A stretch of 13,803 bases of DNA from an uncultured Oscillospiraceae bacterium (GCA_900754605.1 CAAEDK010000059.1:1-13803); one strand, 5' to 3'; shown: positions 1 to 6,152, numbered from the stretch's first letter. Translations and numbers: made by a program. The notes: a model not told the origin generated them from the letters alone.

Positions 1-66
1 ATGTAAAAAATGTTTGACATATTGGAGGGGATGTGCTATCTTAAAACTGTAAAAAAGATTTGACAT
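1..66. repeat. Two dyad repeats, probable operator pair
   Basis: TGTAAAAAATGTTTGACAT (2-20) recurs as TGTAAAAAAGATTTGACAT (48-66), 17 of 19 bases identical at a 46-bp offset. Each copy is also an inverted repeat of the form TGTnAAA-N4-TTTnACA. The first overlaps the -35 hexamer and the second covers the expected transcription start. That is the layout of a repressor operator pair. The small XRE protein of the same operon is the natural candidate binder, which is an inference. Confidence 0.6.
14..42 (+). promoter_or_regulatory. Sigma-A promoter of the membrane protein/XRE operon
   Basis: TTGACA at 14-19, a 17-bp spacer, and TATCTT at 37-42, preceded by TGC at 34-36 (an extended -10). Transcription should start near 49. 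The -35 lies inside the first of two dyad repeats (1-20), so repressor binding there would block polymerase. Confidence 0.75.
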
Positions 67-91
67 TTCGGTGGATGAGGAGGAGATCATC

Positions 92-397
92 ATGGACAAG
101 GATATATGGATCATTTCCCTGTTTTTGGGTATTCTGCTATTTTCAGCGGCGCTGATCGTCTGGATGTTTCTCTCACTGCTCCGGTCAGAGCTGGAGGATG
201 AGCGGCGGCAGCTCATCGTAGGCCGGGCCAGTCTGTGGGCCTTCACCGCCATGGTGGGCGCGACCCTGATTGAGATGATAGAGACGGCGGCCGGGCTGTC
301 TTATGGGGCGCCGCTGTCTCCATTTGTGCGTCTGACAGCGGCGGCGGTGATGTATGCCATCTTCCTGGGGTGGTTCAAGCACAAATACGGAGGGTGA
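92..397 (+). CDS. Small three-helix membrane protein, function unknown
   Basis: A 101-aa protein of unknown function. The ATG at 92 is preferred over the GTG at 71 because GAGGAGG at 77-84 is well placed for it and would otherwise lie inside the coding region. Three hydrophobic segments are visible: roughly residues 5-30, 44-68 and 78-96. A charged stretch (SELEDERRQ, about 32-40) joins the first two and the protein ends in basic KHKYGG. No catalytic motif was seen. The next gene, an XRE regulator, begins 7 bp after its stop. Pairs of a small membrane protein with a 65-70 aa YgzD-like XRE regulator are common in Firmicutes (recalled, not searched). The membrane protein may sense or modulate the regulator, but nothing in the sequence shows how. 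Confidence 0.75.
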   Translation: MDKDIWIISLFLGILLFSAALIVWMFLSLLRSELEDERRQLIVGRASLWAFTAMVGATLIEMIETAAGLSYGAPLSPFVRLTAAAVMYAIFLGWFKHKYGG

Positions 398-404
398 GCG
401 GGCC

Positions 405-599
405 GTGGAAAATCAGATCCGGGCCCTGCGGAAGGAGCGGGGCATCTCCCAGGAGGACCTGGCCAGGCGCTGCGGCGTCTCCCGTCAGACCATCAATGCC
501 ATCGAAAATAATAAGTATGACCCAACCCTATCCCTGGCCTTCCGCCTGGCCCGGGAGCTGGAGACGACGGTGGACGGGCTGTTCTTCCCGCCCCAGTGA
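405..599 (+). CDS. Small XRE-family transcriptional regulator (YgzD-like)
   Basis: A 64-aa protein that is almost entirely one HTH_3/XRE DNA-binding domain. The helix-turn-helix reads ISQEDLARRCGVSRQTINAIE at about residues 14-34, followed by the typical NKYDPTLSLAFRLARELETTVDGLF tail (about 36-60). There is no ligand-binding or dimerisation extension. I chose the GTG at 405 because GGAGG at 389-393 precedes it; the upstream ATG at 354 would bury the start deep inside the preceding gene. It is cotranscribed with the membrane protein from the promoter at 14-42 and ends just before a strong terminator. Autoregulation through the dyads at 1-20 and 47-66 is likely but inferred. Confidence 0.88.
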   Translation: MENQIRALRKERGISQEDLARRCGVSRQTINAIENNKYDPTLSLAFRLARELETTVDGLFFPPQ

Positions 600-625
600 C
601 GGTAAAAAGACGTTTCGACACGCGC

Positions 626-662
626 AGCAGAGCGGCTCCCCGGGGGGAGCCGCTCTGCTTTT
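626..662 (+). terminator. Rho-independent terminator after the XRE gene
   Basis: A perfect 16-bp inverted repeat (626-641 with 644-659, G+C-rich core) followed by TTTT at 659-662. It ends the 92-599 operon and lies between it and the convergent acyltransferase gene, whose stop codon is at 693. Confidence 0.85.
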
Positions 663-692
663 GGTATCCGGATCGGAAAGCTGGGAGTGGGA

Positions 693-1739
693 CTACATCA
701 GGAGCCGCCGCAGCACTGGGGTCCGGGACAGGAGCCAGGCAGCCGGCAGGGAGAGCAGCAGGGTGGCAGGGAACTGAAACAGCAGGCACTGTCCCGGTGT
801 CCAGTTTGCCCCGGTCAGCCGGGACGTCCAGGTCAGGATCAGGGGATGGACCCAGTAGACGCCGAACACCAGGGGGGAGAGCCGGGCCCAGAGGGGGGCG
901 GCGGGGACCGGGCGGCGCTCATAGCGGGCCCGGAGCCAGACGAACAGTGCGGCGGCGCACAGGTAGTGGCTCAGGCGGTAGCCGCTGGCGGAGGGGAGGG
1001 GGACCCCGGCTGGAGAGGCGGAGGCCCAGTTGGCCCACACGTCCCAGACCCAGCCCAGGACGCCGCCCAGATAGATCAGGGGGCGCAGGGAGGGGCGGGG
1101 AGGCTGGCTCCCCAGCAGCCAGCCCAGCAGGAAGTATCCCGTCAGGCCCTCCAGCATGGCGGGGATGGGGCGGACGGGAATGGGGGATAGCCCCTCCAGC
1201 AGGGGGAGCAGAGTGGTGGGCAGCAGGATGATCCCGATTAGGACCAGCACCTCACGCCCGCTGGCGTGGTCCACGATCCGTTTCAGGAAGGGGGCGAGCA
1301 GATAGAGCCCCAGCAGCAGATAGATGAACCAGATGTGGTAGTAGCAGCCCCGGTCCAGCAGGCCCTCCAGATACTCCAGAGGAGAGAAGGGGCGGCGGGC
1401 ACTCCATGCATCCGCCAGGGCATAGATCAGGTTCCACAGGACCAGGGGGACCGCCAGGCGGGGGATGCGGCGGCGGTAGAAGGGAGCCACCTGAAGGGTG
1501 CGGGGGTCCCGCAGGAGCAGGAAGCCGCTGAGCATAAAAAAGAGGGGAACGCCGGTGCGGCTGAAGGGGTCCAGCAGCAGGCAGAAATACCAGGCGGGCG
1601 TCCCAACCAGGGCCGGGTTGGAGAGCAGGGGGGCGGCGGTGTGGAGGGTGACCACCATCAGGATGGCCAGGCAGCGGAGCAGGTCCAGCTCGGCCATCCG
1701 CTGGGGCGGGCCGGAGGGGGAAGTCAGGGGACGGTCCAT
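693..1739 (-). CDS. Acyltransferase-3 family integral membrane protein
   Basis: A 348-aa multi-pass membrane protein of the acyltransferase-3 (OatA/WecH/NodX-like) family. These enzymes move acyl groups, usually acetyl, onto extracytoplasmic glycans or related acceptors. The start at 1739 is supported by AAAGGAGG ending 9 bases upstream on the minus strand; the reading frame extends 16 codons further without such support. The family signature is clear: the first helix carries LAILMVVTLHTA with the conserved His33, followed by SRTGVPLFFMLSGFLLL at about 60-76 with the conserved Arg62. Further landmarks are YYHIWFIYLLLGLYLLAPFL (about 133-152) and GVYWVHPLIL (about 293-302). About ten hydrophobic segments fill the protein. 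It is a single-gene unit with its own promoter at 1773-1801. The acceptor cannot be read from the sequence. Confidence 0.9.
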   Translation of the reverse strand: MDRPLTSPSGPPQRMAELDLLRCLAILMVVTLHTAAPLLSNPALVGTPAWYFCLLLDPFSRTGVPLFFMLSGFLLLRDPRTLQVAPFYRRRIPRLAVPLVLWNLIYALADAWSARRPFSPLEYLEGLLDRGCYYHIWFIYLLLGLYLLAPFLKRIVDHASGREVLVLIGIILLPTTLLPLLEGLSPIPVRPIPAMLEGLTGYFLLGWLLGSQPPRPSLRPLIYLGGVLGWVWDVWANWASASPAGVPLPSASGYRLSHYLCAAALFVWLRARYERRPVPAAPLWARLSPLVFGVYWVHPLILTWTSRLTGANWTPGQCLLFQFPATLLLSLPAAWLLSRTPVLRRLLM

Positions 1740-1772
1740 GGACGGTTCCTCCTTTTGGAAGCTTGTGCCCCC

Positions 1773-1801
1773 ATTATAGCGCACCACCAGCGGAAAAGCA
1801 A
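1773..1801 (-). promoter_or_regulatory. Promoter of the acyltransferase gene
   Basis: On the minus strand: TTGCTT (1801-1796), a 17-bp spacer, and a perfect TATAAT (1778-1773). Transcription should begin near 1766, giving a leader of about 27 nt before the ATG at 1739. Confidence 0.7.
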
Positions 1802-1820
1802 AGGTGGGACGGCACTCCGG

Positions 1821-1849
1821 TTGACGGGAGGGAAAGTTTTTCTTATAAT
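1821..1849 (+). promoter_or_regulatory. Upstream promoter toward birA
   Basis: TTGACG at 1821-1826, a 17-bp spacer, and TATAAT at 1844-1849. The match is near-consensus. It diverges from the acyltransferase promoter, with only about 19 bp between the two -35 elements. It would give birA a leader of roughly 140 nt. Confidence 0.6.
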
Positions 1850-1931
1850 GATGTCTGCTGAATCAGCTGCGCAATTCCATCAAAACGGCTCAAAGGGGCT
1901 TTTTAAGGAGTTCAGACATTGTTTATGATGC

Positions 1932-1960
1932 TTGTGGCTTTGTTCAGTATGCATTATAAT
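1932..1960 (+). promoter_or_regulatory. Proximal birA promoter
   Basis: TTGTGG at 1932-1937, a 17-bp spacer, and TATAAT at 1955-1960. It sits 32 bp before the birA start codon, which is a normal distance for a short leader. It probably works alongside the stronger-looking promoter at 1821-1849. Confidence 0.55.
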
Positions 1961-1992
1961 GGAGAAAAACAGGGACAGGGAGGCGGAGCGGA

Positions 1993-2985
1993 ATGAGCCG
2001 GGAAAAGGTGCTGTCCCTCCTGCTGGAGCAGGGGGATTCCTATGTGTCGGGAGAGGCTATGAGCCGGGTGCTGGGCATCAGCCGGGCTGCGGTGTGGAAG
2101 GCCATCGAGGCCCTGCGGCAGGAGGGGTATGAGATCCAGTCCGCCCCCAAGCGGGGCTATCGGCTGGAGCGGGCCCCGGACCGGGTCCGGGAGGGGGAAC
2201 TGGCCGGGCCGCTGGCAGACTGTCATGTGGGCAGCCGGCTGATGTGCCTGGACGTTATTGACTCCACCAATACGGAGGCCAAGCGCCAGGCCATGGCCGG
2301 AGCCCCAGACGGGCTGGTCATCCTCAGCGAGGAGCAGACCGGCGGCCGGGGGCGGCTGGGCCGCTCCTTCCAGTCACCCCGGGGCACGGGGCTGTACCTC
2401 TCAGCCCTGCTGCGGCCCTCCCTCCCGCCCCAGGAGGTGGTGGACTTCACTGCCTGGGTGGCGGTGGCGGTGTGCGACGGCATCCAGGCGGCCTGTGGCG
2501 TGCGGCCCAGGATCAAGTGGACCAACGACATCGTGCTGGGGGGGCGGAAGCTGTGCGGCATCCTCACAGAGCTGGGCCTGGAGAGTGAGAGCAATGCCCT
2601 GGACTACCTCATCACCGGCATCGGCGTGAATGTGAACCAGCGGCCGGAGGACTTCCTTCCGGAGGTGCGCCCCATCGCCGTCTCGCTGGCCCAGGAGCTG
2701 GGCCGTCCAGTGCGCCGGGCGGAGCTGGCGGTGGAGATCATCCGGGCGCTGGACCGGATGTACGCCGGATTTCCGGACAACAAAGCGGAGTATCTGGCCC
2801 GGTACCGGGCGGACTGCCTGACCCCGGGCAACCAGGTGCAGCTGATCACCCCCGTCTCCCGTGAGGAGGCCTTTGCCCTGGAGATCGATGACCAGTTCCG
2901 GCTGGTGGTGGAGTATCCGGACGGCCGGCGGGCCGCCCTGTCCGCCGGCGAGGTGTCTGTCCGGGGGATGTACGGCTATGTATAG
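1993..2985 (+). CDS. birA: Biotin-[acetyl-CoA-carboxylase] ligase / biotin repressor BirA
   Basis: A 330-aa bifunctional protein. It activates biotin with ATP and attaches it to the carrier lysine of biotin enzymes such as acetyl-CoA carboxylase. It can also repress biotin genes through its N-terminal domain. Residues 1-60 form a winged helix (YVSGEAMSRVLGISRAAVWK, then a wing ending GYRL). The ligase core follows: DVIDSTNTEAK at 87-97, the biotinyl-AMP loop GGRGRLGR at 117-124, KWTNDI at 175-180 (usually KWPND, so Thr replaces Pro), and GIGVNVN at 209-215. A small C-terminal SH3-like domain ends GEVSVRGMYGYV. The length is normal for group II BirA. GGGAGG at about 1977-1983 supports the ATG. 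The unit is monocistronic, ending at the hairpin at 3003-3038. No obvious BirA operator was seen upstream. Confidence 0.96.
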   Translation: MSREKVLSLLLEQGDSYVSGEAMSRVLGISRAAVWKAIEALRQEGYEIQSAPKRGYRLERAPDRVREGELAGPLADCHVGSRLMCLDVIDSTNTEAKRQAMAGAPDGLVILSEEQTGGRGRLGRSFQSPRGTGLYLSALLRPSLPPQEVVDFTAWVAVAVCDGIQAACGVRPRIKWTNDIVLGGRKLCGILTELGLESESNALDYLITGIGVNVNQRPEDFLPEVRPIAVSLAQELGRPVRRAELAVEIIRALDRMYAGFPDNKAEYLARYRADCLTPGNQVQLITPVSREEAFALEIDDQFRLVVEYPDGRRAALSAGEVSVRGMYGYV

Positions 2986-2999
2986 ACACTGAGGAAGAA

Positions 3000-3038
3000 A
3001 AAACGCGGGCCTGTTCAGAGTGAACAGGCCCGCGTTTT
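3000..3038. terminator. Bidirectional terminator between birA and queH
   Basis: A perfect 14-bp inverted repeat (3004-3017 with 3021-3034, loop GAG), flanked by AAAA on the left and TTTT on the right, so each strand has a U-tract. It closes birA on the plus strand and the SLOG-queH operon on the minus strand. Confidence 0.9.
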
Positions 3039-3083
3039 CGTTTTGGGGGACGAGGGAAGGTCACAAAAGCGCTGGGCGTGGGA

Positions 3084-3656
3084 TCAGCCTCCGGCCTGAG
3101 CCGCCCGCCGGGCGGCCTTTTTCCGTTTGGCGGCCAGATAGCGATCCTCCTCGCTGAAGATGCAGCCGCAGTATTTCTGCATATAGAAGCCGTGCTCCCG
3201 GGCGAATTCCTGTCCCGCCTGGAACAGGGGACGGAAATCCCGGTCAAGAAATTCCACGCCGTAGCGCTCCCCCATGGCCTGGGCGGTGGCCCGGATGGCC
3301 TCATGGTTTTGATAGGGGGAGATGAGCAGGGAGGTGGTGAAGCTGTCAAAGCCGTGCCCGGCGGCATAGCGGGCGGTTTCCTCCATCCGCACCTGATAGC
3401 AGTAGGCACACCGCCCGTCGATGTTGCCTGCCACATGGGTGATGAAGCTGCGCAGGTCATAGGTGCCGCCGATGATCAGTTTCATGGAGATCTCCCTGGC
3501 GTACTCCTCCAGGGTGTGCTTCCGGGCCTGGTACTCGGTGTAGGGGTGGATGTTTGGGTTGAACCAGAAGCCGGTGACCCCGATCCCCTCCTCCCGGAGG
3601 GCGGCGATGGGCCGGTTGGCGCAGGGGGCGCAGCAAATATGCATCAATGTATTCAT
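3084..3656 (-). CDS. queH: Epoxyqueuosine reductase QueH
   Basis: A 190-aa protein of the QueH (formerly DUF208) family, which reduces epoxyqueuosine to queuosine in tRNA using iron and an Fe-S cluster. It is the non-homologous replacement of cobalamin-dependent QueG. Conserved cysteines are visible: HICCAPC at residues 6-12, GRCAYCYQVRM at 81-91, and KYCGCIFSEEDR at 161-172. FNPNIHPYTEY (32-42) and SLLISPYQNH (109-118) are also family-typical. The start at 3656 is chosen because AAGGAGAA precedes it on the minus strand, whereas the open frame extends 34 codons further with no ribosome site. The gene begins 13 bp after the SLOG gene, so the two form an operon. The Lys/Arg/Ala-rich C-terminal tail (177-190) is probably disordered. 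Confidence 0.93.
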   Translation of the reverse strand: MNTLMHICCAPCANRPIAALREEGIGVTGFWFNPNIHPYTEYQARKHTLEEYAREISMKLIIGGTYDLRSFITHVAGNIDGRCAYCYQVRMEETARYAAGHGFDSFTTSLLISPYQNHEAIRATAQAMGERYGVEFLDRDFRPLFQAGQEFAREHGFYMQKYCGCIFSEEDRYLAAKRKKAARRAAQAGG

Positions 3657-3669
3657 GGAAAAGTTCTCC

Positions 3670-4173
3670 TTATACCGGGGGCAGGATGGTGACCGCAAGC
3701 CCCTTTCGTAAGGCGTAGGCCAGGGTCTGGGCGGTGCCTCCCTTGGGTACCCCGTCATACACCGCCAGCAGCCGGGCGGAGCGGTCCACCATATAGCGGT
3801 TGCGCCGCATCATGCACCAGCGGTCATACTGGTGCTGGACCAGGGTCTCATAGTCGCACTGCTCCAAAATGTGCTGATACCGCCGCTGTTCCTCCTGGGG
3901 CCAGCGGCTGGCCTGGCTCTCACAGGGGCGGGCGGCCTCAAGGGTGATGCCGGAGCGGCGCTCCCGCAGATCGAGCACGGCCTCGGCAAAGTACAGATCG
4001 GCGCCCCGGGCCATGCCGCAGATGAAATGGCGGGAACCCGCGTCGTACTCCGCCTCCAGGGCGGCGGCCAGGCGGGCCTTCAGGTCCGCACAGCGGGGGT
4101 CGTTTTCCCGGATCCCCCAGGGCAGCTTGTCCGGCCGGTGGCCGGTAAAGCAGCAGGTCTCAGTTTGCTCCAA
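3670..4173 (-). CDS. SLOG-family (DUF1273/YpsA-like) protein, TTG start
   Basis: A 167-aa single-domain protein resembling the YpsA/DUF1273 branch of the SLOG superfamily, Rossmann-like folds thought to bind nucleotides or nucleotide-derived ligands. Motifs: CCFTGHRPDKL at 7-17, the glycine-rich FICGMARGADLYFAEA at 50-65, RNRYMVDRSARLLAVYDG at 124-141, and GGTAQTLAYA at 145-154. I accept a TTG start at 4173 because AGGAGG lies 8 bases upstream on the minus strand and no in-frame ATG precedes the conserved N-terminal TGHRP. It is the first gene of a two-gene operon with queH, read from the promoter at 4232-4260. No biochemical role is established for this subgroup, and a link with queuosine is suggested only by position. 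Confidence 0.85.
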   Translation of the reverse strand: MEQTETCCFTGHRPDKLPWGIRENDPRCADLKARLAAALEAEYDAGSRHFICGMARGADLYFAEAVLDLRERRSGITLEAARPCESQASRWPQEEQRRYQHILEQCDYETLVQHQYDRWCMMRRNRYMVDRSARLLAVYDGVPKGGTAQTLAYALRKGLAVTILPPV

Positions 4174-4231
4174 GGCTCCCGCCTCCTCTCACAGTGACAA
4201 GCATCGGGATCTCCCCCGTTTGACGGTAGCT

Positions 4232-4260
4232 ATTCTATCGGAAAATCTGGGAGAAGTCAA
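4232..4260 (-). promoter_or_regulatory. Promoter of the SLOG-queH operon
   Basis: On the minus strand: TTGACT (4260-4255), a 17-bp spacer, and TAGAAT (4237-4232). Transcription should start near 4225, about 50 nt before the TTG codon at 4173. Confidence 0.7.
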
Positions 4261-4283
4261 CCGGCGCCCGGTGGAGAAGAGAC

Positions 4284-4312
4284 TTGCCAAGGTGGGCAGG
4301 AGATGGTATACT
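4284..4312 (+). promoter_or_regulatory. Promoter of the unknown gene and nuclease operon
   Basis: TTGCCA at 4284-4289, a 17-bp spacer, and TATACT at 4307-4312, with TGG directly before it (an extended -10). It diverges from the SLOG-queH promoter. The start codon of the first gene is 40 bp downstream. Confidence 0.7.
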
Positions 4313-4351
4313 GGGAGAGAATCAAACATCTGTACCAGAGGAGGGAGGAAG

Positions 4352-4762
4352 ATGACGCTGATCCTGTGCGTGGACGACCGGGGAGGGCTGTCCTTCAACG
4401 GACGGCGGCAGAGCCAGGACCGGAGGGTCCGGGAGGACCTGCTGACCATGGCCGCTGGTGGGACGCTGTGGATGGACGGCTACTCCCGGCGGCAGTTCAC
4501 AGAGCCGGAGGCTGCCGCCATCCAGGTGGACCGGGACCCCGCCGCCCGGGCGGCAGAGGGGGATGGGCTTTGCCTGCTGGAGCTCCAGGACCCGGAAGCG
4601 GCCCTGGAGCGGGCGGAGCAGCTGGTCCTGTACCGCTGGGGGCGGCACTATCCCGCGGACCGGAGGCTGGACCTGCCGCCAAAGGGCTGGCGGCTGGAGG
4701 GACGGACAGAGTTCCCCGGCCGCTCCCACGACATGATAACAAAGGAGATCTACATCAAATGA
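4352..4762 (+). CDS. Conserved-looking 136-aa protein, function unknown
   Basis: I cannot assign a function. The ATG at 4352 follows GAGGAGGGAGG and lies 40 bp after an extended -10 promoter, so the long upstream open frame is not coding. The protein opens with a short hydrophobic strand, LILCVDDRGGLSFNGRRQSQDR (2-23), continues with the aromatic/Gly segment GGTLWMDGYSRRQF (36-49), a likely helix DPEAALERAEQLVLYRW (80-96), and ends PGRSHDMITKEIYIK (122-136). There is no signal peptide or membrane segment, so it should be cytoplasmic. From memory, short clostridial proteins starting this way are sometimes labelled 'ribonuclease Z'. I see no HxHxDH metal motif here, so I do not adopt that name. 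Its stop overlaps the next start (ATGA), implying translational coupling to the secreted nuclease. Confidence 0.75.
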   Translation: MTLILCVDDRGGLSFNGRRQSQDRRVREDLLTMAAGGTLWMDGYSRRQFTEPEAAAIQVDRDPAARAAEGDGLCLLELQDPEAALERAEQLVLYRWGRHYPADRRLDLPPKGWRLEGRTEFPGRSHDMITKEIYIK

Positions 4763-5625
4763 AACGAACCAAGCAAGCTGCACTGTCCCTGCTTCTGCTG
4801 CTGTGCCTGCTGCTGTCCGCCTGTGGGACAGCCGCTCCCGCACCGTCCTTCGATCTGGGGGACATCCCGGAATTTTCCGGCGAGCCCTATGTGGTGCTGG
4901 AGGACAACCGGCCCGGTTTTCCAGAGGAGGAGTGGTCGGCGGAGCCCTTTGAGGAGTACAGCCCTCTGGACGGCCTGGGCCGGTGCGGGCCGGCCTATGC
5001 CTGTGTGGGTCTGGAGACCATGCCCACTGAGGAGCGGGGCTCCATCGGGCAGGTGAAGCCCTCCGGCTGGAGGACCGCCAAGTATGACAATGTGGACGGA
5101 AAGTACCTCTATAACCGCTGCCACCTGCTGGGCTTCCAGCTCACTGGGGAGAACGCCAACGAGGAGAACCTGATCACCGGCACCCGCTATCTCAATGTGG
5201 AGGGGATGCTCCCCTTTGAGAACCTGGTGGCCGACTATGTAAAGGAGACGGAGAACCATGTCCTCTACCGGGTGACTCCGGTGTTTCAGGGGGATGAGCT
5301 GGTGGCCCGTGGGGTGGAGATGGAGGCCTTCTCCGTGGAGGACCGTGGGGAGGGTGTGTACTTCCACGTCTACTGCTATAACAACCAGCCGGGGATCTCC
5401 ATCGACTATGCCACCGGGGATAGCCGCTTGACCTCGGAGCCGGCTGGGGAGGACGGATCTGCGATTGCAGAGCACTACATTCTGAATACAAAGTCTAAAA
5501 AGTTCCATCTGCCAGACTGTTCCGGTGCGGCGGATATGAGTCCGGTCAATCGGCAAGAGTTTGTTGGAGAGCGGCAGGAACTGCTGAATCAGGGCTATGC
5601 CCCCTGCGGCATCTGCAAACCATAA
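4759..5625 (+). CDS. Secreted lipoprotein DNA/RNA non-specific endonuclease with C-terminal Cys domain
   Basis: A 288-aa protein. Residues 1-22 form a lipoprotein signal (MKRTKQ, a leucine run, then the lipobox LSAC with Cys22), so it should be anchored outside the cell membrane. The central region resembles the beta-beta-alpha-metal nuclease family (NucA/EndA-like). KYLYNRCHLLGFQL (115-128) carries the presumed general base His122, and GENANEENLITGTRYLN (130-146) carries the metal-binding Asn region. Such enzymes cut DNA and RNA with Mg2+ for nutrient scavenging or DNA processing. Residues 235-288 form a separate tail, HYILNTKSKKFHLPDC...APCGICKP. Its His250, Cys254, Cys283 and Cys286 could bind zinc. 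The start at 4759 follows AAAGGAG and overlaps the preceding stop. The tail's codons are more A+T-rich than the rest of the gene. Confidence 0.88.
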   Translation: MKRTKQAALSLLLLLCLLLSACGTAAPAPSFDLGDIPEFSGEPYVVLEDNRPGFPEEEWSAEPFEEYSPLDGLGRCGPAYACVGLETMPTEERGSIGQVKPSGWRTAKYDNVDGKYLYNRCHLLGFQLTGENANEENLITGTRYLNVEGMLPFENLVADYVKETENHVLYRVTPVFQGDELVARGVEMEAFSVEDRGEGVYFHVYCYNNQPGISIDYATGDSRLTSEPAGEDGSAIAEHYILNTKSKKFHLPDCSGAADMSPVNRQEFVGERQELLNQGYAPCGICKP

Positions 5626-5771
5626 ACCGGAAAAATGGCAGGACAGCATAAAAATCGGAATCAATGTATTTTATTCCGTTCCGGAAGCAAACTTCTGAAG
5701 GCAGCTAGGCGGTTTGGTGCCTGATGATATTGGATATGCCTGGAAAGAAAATGAGGAACAGGGGAGAATGC

Positions 5772-5810
5772 AAAAAGAAAGACATGACCATCGGTCATGT
5801 CTTTCTTTTT
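5772..5810. terminator. Strong hairpin terminator after the nuclease gene
   Basis: A perfect 18-bp inverted repeat (5772-5789 with 5793-5810, loop ATC). Both outer ends are A/T tracts (AAAAAGAAAG and CTTTCTTTTT), so it can terminate in either direction. It lies 147 bp after the nuclease stop and insulates the carbohydrate locus from upstream transcription. Confidence 0.85.
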
Positions 5811-6000
5811 GTATGAGAAAACGAAAAATATAGGCTGAAAGCAGCGTTGCTATTATGAAAGAGACCATACCATTCCACAAGTTTAGAAGTGGGATACTCT
5901 TACCTTACAGAGTTGTGCAATTCCCTTCCTATAAACAGACAAGATTTGCTGTGCTGCTTAGGAGAATGGCTGCAACAAATCAGAATCTATCTCCATAAGA

Positions 6001-6008
6001 AAACGTTT
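6001..6008. promoter_or_regulatory. Upstream AAACGTTT site, candidate LacI/CcpA operator
   Basis: AAACGTTT with a central CG, in the context AAGAAAACGTTTACAC (5997-6012). That context differs from the general cre consensus (WTGNNARCGNWWWCAW) at two positions. Its centre is exactly 140 bp upstream of the centre of the palindrome at 6137-6152, which suggests an auxiliary operator that could loop with it. Confidence 0.5.
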
Positions 6009-6093
6009 ACACAAATATATCTAGGTATATGGTCGTATAGCACAAAAATGTAGACTTAAAAATATATGTATTGTATGAAAAATAAAAAGCAGA

Positions 6094-6123
6094 TTGACAA
6101 AAGCAAAAAAATATGCAAATAAT
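6094..6123 (+). promoter_or_regulatory. Promoter of the carbohydrate operon
   Basis: A perfect TTGACA at 6094-6099, an 18-bp A-rich spacer, and AATAAT at 6118-6123 (5 of 6 matches). Transcription should start near 6130, directly in front of the palindrome at 6137-6152. The resulting leader before the SDR start is about 140 nt. Confidence 0.65.
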
Positions 6124-6136
6124 ATAGATACAACAC

Positions 6137-6152
6137 ATAAAAACGTTTTTAT
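6137..6152. promoter_or_regulatory. Perfect 16-bp palindrome, main operator candidate
   Basis: ATAAAAACGTTTTTAT is its own reverse complement with a central CG, the usual form of LacI-family operators. It covers about +8 to +23 of the predicted transcript, where a bound repressor would block elongation or open-complex formation. The LacI-family regulator at 12578 is the likely binder. CcpA is an alternative, since the site differs from cre at two symmetric positions. Confidence 0.65.

Noticed and set aside
60..88. Second TTGACA (60-65) as a separate promoter
   Set aside because: There is no usable -10 at 16-18 bp (the sequence there is the ribosome site), and the start codon follows at 92. 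It is better explained as the second operator copy.
289..606. Degenerate second Walker A of the ABC ATPase as a sign of decay
   Set aside because: Loss of the GK[ST] core in domain 2 and of the LSGG signature in domain 1 is normal for RbsA/MglA-type proteins. (The positions given here are unrelated to the gene; the gene lies at 8197-9702.)
596..1231. Plus-strand open frames at 596-1231 and 687-1190
   Set aside because: Arg/Gly-rich translations opposite the acyltransferase coding region, and they run through the terminator. These are typical G+C-rich antisense artefacts.
1266..1928. Long plus-strand open frame (220 aa) opposite the acyltransferase gene
   Set aside because: It is a shadow of the G+C-rich minus-strand gene: Gln/Gly-rich low-complexity translation, no ribosome site, and it runs through the promoter region.
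3078..3692. Plus-strand 204-aa open frame opposite queH
   Set aside because: The minus-strand QueH carries clear family motifs and a ribosome site. This frame has neither.
4303..4758. Extended N-terminus of the nuclease open frame, starting at 4303
   Set aside because: The lipoprotein signal begins at the ATG at 4759 with its own ribosome site. The upstream part overlaps another real gene and is Gly/Pro/Arg-rich junk.
4750..5664. Minus-strand 304-aa open frame opposite the nuclease gene
   Set aside because: No ribosome site or recognisable domain, and it is fully covered by the well-supported nuclease gene.
5671..5880. Minus-strand 69-aa open frame in the spacer
   Set aside because: It runs through the 18-bp terminator hairpin and lacks a convincing ribosome site.
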